Below, piece after piece: positions 50,560-60,780 of a stretch of 64,000 bases of DNA. The notes beneath the pieces are model-generated. The model was not told the origin of the DNA and searched no databases. It worked only from the letters and a program-made list of their open reading frames with translations. Numbering within the stretch: the first letter of the stretch is position 1; each line of letters starts with the position of its first letter. Source of the stretch: Hofstenia miamia. Lineage: Eukaryota > Xenacoelomorpha > Acoela. The translations under genes and the position numbers were made by a program. The stretch lies in assembly GCA_004352715.1 (NCBI GenBank), contig SCFE01000029.1, forward strand, positions 2,171,620 through 2,235,619. Direction: 5' to 3'.

Positions 50560-51850
50560 TTTCATAAAAGACTATTTGGGAAAACTGATAATTCTCACTC
50601 TTTGACTTCATTACAGAGGGAAATTTAGACTTCAGTTTAGAGGTAGCATAGTCGGATCTCTTTGAAATCATTTGGGACAGGAAGTGTTTCTCGGCACACT
50701 AATGATTTTTTCTAAAAAGTTTCAAATCGGATTTATTTAACATAGATTTGATAGGTGTGAATCCAGAACTAATTTCCAGTCTCATTGCTTTTTTCTGAAC
50801 CTTATCTACTTTGTCCAGCAATCTTTTCAATGCCCCAGCCCAAACTGAACAGCAGTATGATAACGTATAAAAACCAAGGCATTATATAATAATTTTAATT
50901 CTTCGTCATGATTGCCAAGACGTTTAAGTTTGGGAATCAAAAATAATTTGACATTGGGCTTTTTGCCGATTTCATTAATATATTCTTCAAATGAAAAGCG
51001 CGCATTAAGCAAAAGTCCTAGAATTTTAACTGTTTTGCGACTCTCAATATTACTTAGCTTGGCAACAGTGCCTTTATCAAAGTTCACTAATCTCTGCACT
51101 TTGTCTTATTGCAAAACAGATTTTTGTATTTAAAATGTCTTTTCGAGGTTACTAACTACCATTACGTATTTATCTTGAGAGTCATATTTTCCATGAATAA
51201 CTGGGGTGTTGTCATCAGCATAGGCTGTTAATGTCAGACTTTTGCAATCACACGTGTTATTGATGGATACGTTACAACAAATTTGTGTAAAAATCTACAA
51301 CTAGAAGATGTACCATTGGAAATAGTAAAATTTCTTTTTGTGAGAAAATTCTGACAGCAATTTATAATGTGTCCATTAATCGGGGGATAGTGCTTGAAAA
51401 CCATCAACAATAGAAAAGTCGCTCACAGGGTCGATTAGAACTGTTTTTTCCCAAACCAAATTAACTATGACTAATCGAGTTTTTAAATGAATAAGAAACA
51501 AATTTTTCAAAAAGCATTTTTTCAAAAATTTTAGACAAAATTGGAGTAATTAAAATAGGGTGATAATCTTTAAAAATTTTAGGTGTCGCAAGTTTTGGAA
51601 TTTGTATTACATTAACCGTTTTCCAAGCGAATGGAAATTTACATTCTAAGGGAGATATGTTAAAAACACATCAAATATCAGCCACACAAATAGACTTATA
51701 GTAATTGTTCATTTCTTCAAAGTTGAGATCAATAGTATGTTGTTTATTTTCTATGAGGCTACATATTTGGCTCCACCATCAACAGCTTCCTACCTTGTCT
51801 AAGTTTCTCAATTCTCTCGATGTCTTCATTAACTACATTGGCTTCTCTAA
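50560..51850 (-). pseudogene. LINE C: decayed non-LTR reverse transcriptase
   Basis: Minus-strand fragments in several frames, in the expected order. About 51850-51780: VNEDIERIEKLRQGRKLL. About 51660-51530: FAWKTVNVIQIPKLATPKIF and YHPILITPILSKIFEKML. At 51211-51222 the YADD box (AYADDNTPVIHGKYD). 51099-50827: KTVKILGLLLNARFSFEEYI and LYNALVFIRYHTAVQFGLG. About 50830-50700: LKRLLDKVDKVQKKAMRLEI. Stops and frameshifts are frequent and part of the RT fingers/palm is missing, so it is dead. It differs from LINE A/D. Confidence 0.8.
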
Positions 51851-52715
51851 AATTTAGTTTGAGAAAATATGGAAAAGTATTTTTTGAAAAAATGTACAAA
51901 ATTTGTCTCGATTATGTATAGCTGAGTGAATATCCTTTAATTCAATTGCTGTAAGTCTATGTTGCATTTTTGAAAAGCCTTCATGAATTTTTAATTTAAG
52001 AACTTTTCAAAAAACTTTGTAACACATGTAAGAACGTTATTATTAATCTCCACCTTTCCTCATCGACATGGATGGACGCGGATGTATTTTTTTATAACCG
52101 CATTACACCGCAATCGCAGTGAGTGAGACCGCAACCACAACAAACTAGGGGCGGTATGAACATCTTGGGCGCTACACCACACCTGCAAGTATTTTAGAAA
52201 TATTCACCGGCACCCGCAACAAACTCGCCATTTTCTAAGAGTCGCCTGTCATTTCAAGTAATAAGCCAAAAAATGTCAATTACTGAATTGACTTTCTATT
52301 CGTTTTGTTTTCTTGAGTGAATGATTATATTGTATTGATCTCGTAGTATAATTAATATTGTATTAGTTTAGTATTACACATGTAACAAAATATAAATTCA
52401 CACAGTGCGTGGCATTTGAAATTCAGTACCGTCACTGAACCGCATCCATCTTTGTTTTGAGTAAAACATCAACAACCGAAGAGATCCATACCCGAGTTAG
52501 AAGTGGGCCAGGTTGTGCTTTCTGTAGAGTTGTAAACTGGTCGAAGAAATTTGCCCCGATAAAATCCAAATAAAATTGTTAGCTTTTTGATCCAATGCGA
52601 CCTTGTCACACATAAGATTTTTAGCATTCTGACCCAAATCCACTAATCCCTGAAATAAAAAATTGATAATTATTGTTAAGGATCTTTAATATTTTTCTAA
52701 AAACATTTAAAGATT
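51851..52715. other. Non-coding, with a GC-richer inverted-repeat block
   Basis: About 52072-52450 is bounded by GATGGACGCGG (52072-52082) and its near complement CCGCATCCATC (about 52441-52451), and holds repeated ccgca words. It may be a hAT-like MITE, but no target duplication was found. No ORF. Confidence 0.35.
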
Positions 52716-52717
52716 TT

Positions 52718-53022
52718 ACCAACTTTTTCAAAGTCTTTAGTTCTAAACAATGGAGGCTTTCGAATCAATGATGTTAAAAAATTTCAAAGATCAGTAATTA
52801 ATTCACAATGTAAAGAAATCAATAGAAAAGTCATTAATGCTAATGATTTACTACAGCAAAAATTTGAACACCTAAGAAAATGTGGATTAAATTATGACAT
52901 CAAAATTTTAACATCAACCATTCCCAAAAATTTAAAAGTAATCGGAAGAATATCCATAAGATCAATGCAACCAAGTCTTAACTTATCAGTACAAATTACG
53001 TCTAGTCAAGTTTTAATTACAT
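52718..53022 (+). other. 100-codon open stretch, possibly Penelope-like N-terminal region
   Basis: Stop-free stretch without an early ATG, reading NSQCKEINRKVINANDLLQQ, FEHLRKCGLNYDIKILTSTI and PKNLKVIGRISIRSMQPSLN. It is basic and Asn/Lys-rich. The I-P-x-N-L-K phrase also occurs in the N-terminal part of the Penelope-like relic at 38220-37998. This is the only reason for the tentative assignment. Confidence 0.3.
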
Positions 53023-54599
53023 AATAATATCTTTTAATTAAGTAATGCATACTTAGAGGGAAAATTTTGTAAATTAACGATGCTCAATTTGAGCGAAATA
53101 TATCTTTTATTCTAATGTTTTTACTAAAATTAAAAAAAGTAAAAAATGATTTAATAATATTCTATATCTTAGTTTTGTAAGGGTGAAGTGTCGAAAACTG
53201 CTATCACACTCATTTTCGAATGAATATGAATCATATTATATGATCTAATAAACACATTTCTTGCTATTGCAGCAATATTTACGGGAAAATATATATTTTT
53301 CATGATTTAATATTGAGAAGTTTTGTCAATTAACCCATGCCACTCCAGCATAAATTGGCATCATTTTGGTTGGTCACCACTCACAGCTGCATGTCAGTTT
53401 TCGGTATTTCTTAAATTACTAAACCTTGTACCGCTTTCTGCTAAAATAAGTGACTCAAATTTATATTAGTGATCCCTCCCGCTCCAATAATAACTGTCAC
53501 ATGTGACCCAAACTCTCCCGATCCAATGCAGTCTAATTAAAATTTTAGCATATGTGATCCATTTTATTTAGCTCAAAACAGTGACTCAAGCTGACAGGGC
53601 TCGGGACCGGCCAGAACCGATTACTAATCTAGCGGTAGGATGTTTGCTCTTCACAGTCAACCATAGCTATGGCCAGCTGAGACTGTTACTTAGCAGCTGA
53701 CAGTCAAACACATTCGAAGCATTCGAAACTTGGCTGGTTTGATATCTCAATACTTTTTTTCAGTTTGTTTATTATTTAGAGTATTACGGTTCACACCAGC
53801 AATGATCACTACTTAGCTGGTAATGTGCTATGAGGCTATGACTGTTAATGGACAAAAATAACCTTGAGATGTTGGCTGGACAAAAATCTTTAGCCTTAAA
53901 GCAACATTTTCGACTTTCTGAGACAACCAACTCTTTCTCGGAATACTCCTCTACGTCGTACTTAAACCGAATCAAATGACATATTGACTGCTGCTTTATA
54001 TCTCTGACTCACAAATCAAACAATTTTGAAATCTAATAACAGCCTTTGCCTACTATATGTAGCCGGCATTTTGAAAATAGTAATTAATTGTAGGCCCATC
54101 TACTAGCCCCGACCTTGCAGCTTGACTTATTCATTTAAATAAAAAAGACCAAAATAACTTGGTTCAGTTTTGATCCGACATGATCTGAGGGTTTCAAGTC
54201 CTGTTCTGATTTTTCTGATCATATCCTGTTCTTATCTGCTGAATTTTATGTAATATGTTTGTTGTATACATTTTGAAATATTGTAATATTAATGGGCATT
54301 GTGCACAAATATATATTCCATTTCAAAAGTATAGAATAAAGTTCTTAGCAGGCAGAAATTGAAATTAAACCCAATGCATAATAAGTTACCAGATGTAGTT
54401 ACATTTAATTTCCAAATATGCGTTTTAAGAATTTTTTTCTGTTTCGAAATACCTTGTAAACTGTATTTGCAAAGAATAGTACATATTTACCTACATGTAT
54501 TGTCTAAAAGTTATAACATAGACATCTGAAGGAATTCTTTAACCATTATTATGAATATGTTATTGTCATGACAAATGAGAATGTCAGAATGGAATCAAA
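53023..54599. other. Non-coding, upstream flank of the tandem gene pair
   Basis: From about 54165 the sequence is homologous to the upstream flank of copy 2 (about 60315 on), so the duplication includes at least 450 bp of 5' flank. Before that nothing was recognised. Confidence 0.5.
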
Positions 54600-54620
54600 A
54601 TGCAAATATAAACGGCCAAT
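54600..54620 (+). promoter_or_regulatory. Octamer-TATA-CCAAT core promoter, copy 1
   Basis: ATGCAAAT octamer (54600-54607) overlaps TATAAA (54607-54612), followed by CCAAT (54616-54620), 43 bp before the ATG. The same arrangement with the same spacing occurs before copy 2, within a strongly conserved stretch starting at gacaaatgagaat. The role is inferred from conservation. Confidence 0.6.
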
Positions 54621-54662
54621 GAAATTACGAATTATGTTAGTTTCTCAAATGATGGCTTACAT

Positions 54663-57600
54663 ATGTGGCGGGCTTTTCTAATTTCAAGCTTTGTGTTTTT
54701 TTGTAAGTAAACCCTGTCCAAAAACAGGAAAACATCATTGGTACTATGTACCGGGAATCATCCGAAATCCTGCATACTTTGAAGCTATTTCTGGTTGTTC
54801 TAAATTCTACTGTATAACGATGTGCATTAAGCGGGGCATTTGCAAAAATTACATTTACTGTGGCGGTGGCTTGTTTTCCTGTTTTCTTTACTTCGAAGAT
54901 ATTAACGACCTAAATCCTCTTGATTACTTCTATAATACGGACTGCCATTTTTTCAAGGTAATTTGTGAACTTACTATACACCTCTCGCACAATTTGTGTT
55001 AATTTAGTTTGTTTAGATCAAAAGTTATGCCTCAAGTTTTCAAAGGGGTAAGTGTTTTGATTCTATTTTAATAAACTGGAAATTTGTCATAAAGATACAC
55101 ATTTTGAAGTGGTCTAAGTTTCAATTTTGGCTTGGAAGGCTCCATTGACTGGGCTTGGACTGCTCGTCAATTTTATTTGGCTCTTAGATATTTATGCTAA
55201 GTGGGTGTTTTCAAAAATAATTTTGCGACAATGGGTAATTCTTACCTAAATCTTTCAAAAAATTTTATTATGAAGTTATCATAGGCTTTGGCAATAGAAT
55301 TCCCAATTAGTTCTCTTGAATGAATTGTGCATGCTGTATAAATTTTAAAAATCTTTGCTTGGCTTTACATTAACAATCTTACTAACAACTATTCAACCAA
55401 ATCTGCGGACATCAATTATGAAGAAGAAAAACTTTAAGGTGTTGGGGTAAAAATTTTTTGAATTTTAAATTTCGTTAAGTTATAGCATTTTAGTCCAACA
55501 ACCTCTTTTTAAATGAAATAAAAAAATTGTGTTGCAATCTATTTAAATTTCATTAAAAATTCTTTGATTATCATTTTAAGTCATTTCAAAAACGGTTGCG
55601 AAATCCTTAGTAAGCCTCATGCCATATTTCAGTTCTTCATTTATATGCATGCAGCATGTAAATAGTTTCAATGACAAATATGAAAATTGAAACAAAATAG
55701 CCTATTTTTGAAGTTTTTCCAATATTTTGTTTAATGTTTATCAACAAATTTCTTGAAATTTGGTATTTCCAAGGTGAATTGATATGGATTTTCGTTTTTT
55801 TGGCTAAATTGTGATTGATTGTTTATTAAAGAATTACAAAGTGCTGCACTACTTGCAAATGGGCTATTGATTTTCAGAATACTTAATGAAATTTTAAAAT
55901 AAACAAAACCAAATAATTGGTGCTAATTGTTCTTTTTTATAGCATCAATTAAATATTTATACACTTCGCAGTAGCCATAAACTATTTAGTTCTAATTATT
56001 AACTTTAATTGCATTTAGTTTGCTGCACTTTTTGCAATAATATATAATCATTTTTTCATAAAATTGTGTAATTATATTCCATAGAAAGCAATATCAACGA
56101 TAATTATTCAATGTAAGTTAAATCACATCGACTTTTTTAATGAAGAATGTTGACTTTCTACTCTGTATACAAGGCCTAATTAAATCTAACCCTGCTGATT
56201 TGCATTTAAATCAACTAATATACCTGGCACTGATTTCAACAATTGTTTCGCAAATCGCTTTACTAAAGTAGAGTTAGCTATTTTAAATAGCTCTATGCTT
56301 TTGAAGCATTTTCTTCTTTCGTATTTATGATAATTTTATTCAAATAAAGTGAAACCAATCATGATAAGTCATTATTTTTCTATATTTCGAAATCAATTGC
56401 TTGATTTCAGCTAGCAGAAATATATTTCTAGGCTTCTGTATTTGAGATACATTTTTTCAAAAAATCTGTTACGGTTCCTTACTGTGGAAACCCTACAATT
56501 TTTTCTTGAGTCATTTATATTTGTAAGGATATGCATATGAACAAATTTGTGATATTTTTATGTAGGGGTTTTACACAAATTCCATGCTGCATTTAAGACA
56601 ATTTATTGCATATCTTTTCTTTTTTGTATTTTAAATGAAACAAACTGACAATAAATGCTGAAAAGACGCAGTTTATAATATTTTCCACAAAAAAAACATA
56701 AAGTTGAAACAAGTGATATCCATATTAGAGTCTCTGCAGAAGGCCCTTGTATTAAAGGTATGAAATCAGTAAGATACCTGGGTGTTGAAATTGATCAACA
56801 ATTCAGTTTTGATGGATTCATTCAAGAGAAAATACGTAAAATGTCTGCAGGAATAAAGTATTTAAAACAAATAAAAAAAATTACTGAAAGTAAAGTTGTT
56901 GTAGATGCTCTTGTTCTTGCACATTACACTTATGCTTGTGTACTTCTGTGCGATATTAGCTTAGATAAACAACACAGATTAAATAGAGTATTCAACTGGT
57001 GCATTTCAGCAATGTTTAGTGTTGATAAATACCAAACGGGTGAGAAAATAAAACAATTATCAATATTATCACCATTATATTACACAAAATATGCATGCCT
57101 GACAAATCTGTACAAATTAATACATAATTTAATACCAAATAACATTTTAAGTAAATATGCCAAAATCAACCTGCGTACAAAGAAATGCATCAATAGTGTT
57201 AAAATCCATAATAGATACTGGAAAGGCGCCTTCATCACGAATTCAGCAAAAATGTGGAATACTCTTCCTACTTATATCAGAACTGCATCCACTCTGAATT
57301 TGTTTAAGAAATTATTAAAGGAGAACCTGCTAGCAAATCAATATAAATATGGCTACTCAATTAAAACAAACTCTTGGCGAAAATATTTAACTTTTTAGCA
57401 TTTTGTAAATATTTTTTTTTTGTTTTTATTTGTTTTTAGTTAATTTTAATTTATAGTTGTAGCATATTTCAGCCTATGTGTAATTCATGTTTGTATATAT
57501 ATATCATTTGTAAATATTGTAAATATATGTATATATTCATGTATGTGCATACAGTGTTAAATAAAGCTATTAAATAAAAAAAAACTCTTGTTTGAGAAAA

Positions 57601-58299
57601 CTTAGGTGCATGATGTTATAATTCAATTTAAAGAAATTTTATCATAAAGTACATCTTAATGAAAATAGAAGAGTGCATAGAAGCCAACTTTATTTTATTC
57701 TGAGCAGTTTAATAATTCTAATGATTCCTAAGAAAGAAATGTGCTCACATTGAAATATTAATTTGAGCAAGATTTGAGAAAATTTTTTTTACTACTTTAG
57801 CAATGACTGCTAGGTTTTTTTAATGTGAGTATTTGTAATTTAATCCTACTCTTTAGAATATTGCTGGATGCCAACAAAGATCGCACCTGCATTGTACATC
57901 AACGAAACTACCCATAGTGTTGACATGCAATCATCGGAATATTTCACATTTAACACAAGAACTTACATAAAAATGCAAATTGACTGCAAGCAGTGCACAG
58001 TGTTAATTGGTTCGCAATCTTCCAAAGTGCTTGAAATTTCAATCGATTACAGAAAATTAATATTTACGTTTGCAGCTAATCTAAGTACATTTTTGAACAA
58101 AAGCGTAGCACTAAGCAATGTAACATACTCACATTTTTATGCTACTCTTGAGTTTTTAGATGGTGTCTTGTATATAGATCTTCCATCCCTTATAGTTTTT
58201 GGCATTGATTTTCCCACAGTTGAGTTAATATCTGACCAATTTTCTTTTGTAAATATTCGGGATTTTTTATTTAAATGCATTTCTGTCCACAATTTGTAA
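54663..58299 (+). pseudogene. PAN-like secreted protein gene, copy 1 (frameshifted)
   Basis: Three exons: 54663-54957, 55017-55047 and 57857-58299. The ATG at 54663 opens the same signal peptide as copy 2, but a run of seven T (six in copy 2) shifts the frame and hits a stop after 15 codons. No other ATG opens the downstream frame, which then continues without a break: YYVPGIIRNPAYFEAISGCS, the Cys-rich block CITMCIKRGICKNYIYC, micro-exon SYASSFQR and exon 3 (CWMPTKIAPALYINETTHSV onwards). Exon 1 differs from copy 2 at 22 of 84 aligned residues; exon 3 is nearly identical. Intron 2 carries LINE D. Either a recent pseudogene or a homopolymer error. Confidence 0.8.
56636..57584 (+). mobile_element. 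LINE D: 5'-truncated LINE in intron 2 of copy 1
   Basis: Starts inside the reverse transcriptase (KLTINAEKTQFIIF) with a frameshift in an A run near 56700. 56760-57398 is an intact 212-codon stretch: YLGVEIDQQFSFDGFIQEKI, VFNWCISAMFSVDKYQTGEK, AKMWNTLPTYIRTASTLNLF and a stop. A TG/TA-rich 3' UTR follows with AATAAAGCTATTAAATAAA and a terminal A run. Its protein end and 3' terminus match LINE A and the 34395 tail, so these are three copies of one family. Copy 2 of the gene lacks it. Confidence 0.9.
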
Positions 58300-58376
58300 G
58301 TATGTATTTATAAAAATGATAGCATGATGTGTGTAAAATGTATTGAAGCTATGTAATATAAGTCGTTGACATTCAC

Positions 58377-58382
58377 AATAAA
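58377..58382 (+). terminator. Poly(A) signal AATAAA, copy 1
   Basis: Lies 78 nt after the exon 3 stop, at the same relative place as in copy 2, in a conserved 3' UTR (agcatgatgtgtg). Confidence 0.6.
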
Positions 58383-59186
58383 TACAAATTTTCTATTTTA
58401 CTTTTTTAGTACTATAAAATTGAAAAAGTAAAAACTTGCTAATTAAAAAATAATCACCCTTGCAGAACTATACTGAAAGTGTTAAATTTTTAAAAGGAAT
58501 TATACTTTCTATTCTTTTTTATCATGCAATTCGGTTCTCTGTGATTCTTAATATCTGTACGTCATTTAATTTGAGGGCTACTGCAAAGTACTCTTTTTAT
58601 AATTGTTTAAGCTGTGTAGTTCATTAAAGGGATTGTAACGATGAAAAGAAATGCTTTTTTGAAATGTTTTAAAGAATAAACTGAGAAATTGATTGTAAAA
58701 AAATGTTTCAGCAATTGTCAGAATTATTTATTACAATTATGCTCTTAAAATAGCATATTTAATGCTGTATTGAAATTTGATAACAAAAAATAATATAACT
58801 GCACGTGAATGCACATAATTAATAATATTAACACGTACTTAAATCATAATTAGGACATGTCAGCAAAAACACACACCTCTTTTAGTAAATAAAGTAGTGA
58901 AAAATGTTTTGGTTTCCAGTTGTCATTTTATAATCAATGCTATTTCTCTAATAAAAAACTTTAATTTTTCATTAATCACTCGCAGATTATGCATCCAATT
59001 ATTGTAAATATTTCATGAATAATTTTCAATAAAGAATAAAGGAAATGCATATTTCCTCTTAGAGTTGTCTTTGCTTAGTATGAAGGAATATGGAAAAGCA
59101 AATGCGTTAAGAATCTTTAAAAATTAGCTCGATTATATATCACAGTTATATACAGGGCGGATGAGGGAATTAATTAAGACAGGGCG

Positions 59187-59244
<58 letters not shown>

Positions 59245-60714
59245 TAATCCATGGGCCCATCAACCTGAGTCCACCATAATAATCATTACATTCGCACACT
59301 TTTTCTTTCAAAAAATCAATAGACATTTCTTTGTATACATATACATATATAGGCTACAAAAATATAATTTGAATACCTAAATACCAAATGAAAAATGAAT
59401 AAATTAGCAATTAAACAGAGGTGCACTTCTACCTTTTTTCACTAAGAAAGTTTGAGTGACTCTATCAAAGTCTATCTTTCGACTAAGCTCTGGTTCTGTT
59501 CTGAGTCTTCCAAGGTCGATTTTCAGTCCTTCATCCATTGCAATTTATTTATTTTTGCAAGCAGGTCCCATTAGACCTCATGGGATACTCTTTTGAAGGC
59601 CATGGGTATATTAAATATCAGAAGCAATCATACTAAAAAAGAAGATCATAATTGTGTTTTAAAAAAGCAAGTTAATTACATCAAACGAACTTATCTGTTT
59701 TAGATAATGCATGCATATATGATTTTTTAAACATTTAGTGTATTATTTTTGTAAGTTGTATTTATTATATATATATATATAAACTAATTGTAAACGCATT
59801 AAATTTTGCGAATTGTAAAAAAGTATAATGTTTGTTATTAAACAACGGCAATTCGATGAGCTGCTCTTTACCTCATTAACATTTTGCTTTGAGTAAAAAA
59901 TGACTTTATTGCAGGTCAGCGGACTCTAATATATAAGCATATTGTTGCTACGCAGCTCTTTATATGACGTCATCTGTAACCTAAACCTAAAACTTAAATT
60001 TTTCAATATTTTATTGATCTAAGCTCTAAACCTAAAAAATAATGAATTTTTAACATTTGATGACGTGCGCCCTAACATGTGATTTGACGTCATTTCTGCT
60101 TTTATAAATCAGAGTCCGTTGATCTTCAATAACGCCTAAAAAATCAACTTTCAATGGCATCTGGTTCTGAATTGAAAGTCATATTGTGACTGCAGGCGCA
60201 TTTTCAAAATCTGATTACAGCATTTCTAAAATGAAATGGTCATCTTTCAGTCGGATCATCTACAATGACTAACAGCTTGAAATATTCAGTGCCAGATACG
60301 AAAAACTTTGCTAATTGTTTGATCTGACATGTTTTGATGGTTTCAAATCGTGAACTGACTGTTACAAATCAGTTTTTCCTACTCTAATCTGTGTAATTTA
60401 GTATTGGTGTTGCATAAAGTTGACATATATTAGTATAAATAAGTATTCTAAACAAATACAGTTTATAATTAAAAAATATTGTATAAAGTTATTATCAGGC
60501 AGAATTTGAAATTTAATGCAATATCTTATATACATGTTATATAACTTTAGTCTTTTTTGAAAGAGCTTGTAAAATATTTTTCAAAAAATAATGCTAATTA
60601 CACTTAAATTCTTTGTCTAACACAATTGTTAAAAGATATACCTGAACTACTTAAATACGTTTGAGGAATATGATATATTGACATGACAAATGAGAATTTC
60701 AGAATGGAAGCAAA
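58383..60714. other. Spacer between the tandem genes
   Basis: The first part (to about 58650) matches the downstream flank of copy 2. It then holds (TA)n at 59187-59241 and 59766-59781 and the inverted-repeat element at 59916-60123. No gene seen. Confidence 0.6.
59916..60123. mobile_element. Inverted-repeat MITE of about 208 bp
   Basis: The left arm GTCAGCGGACTCTAATATAT is complementary to the right arm (ATAAATCAGAGTCCGTTGAT at 60104-60123). Each arm carries a TGACGTCA-like palindrome further in (tatgacgtcatctg and tttgacgtcatttc). No ORF. The target duplication could not be fixed, so the superfamily is open. Confidence 0.6.
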
Positions 60715-60735
60715 ATGCAAATATAAACAGCCAAT
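60715..60735 (+). promoter_or_regulatory. Octamer-TATA-CCAAT core promoter, copy 2
   Basis: ATGCAAAT (60715-60722), TATAAA (60722-60727) and CCAAT (60731-60735), 45 bp before the ATG, identical in order and spacing to copy 1 while the wider flank has diverged. Confidence 0.6.
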
Positions 60736-60780
60736 AATATCGCGCATTAAAAAGTTAGTTTATCAAATGATGTTTTACAA

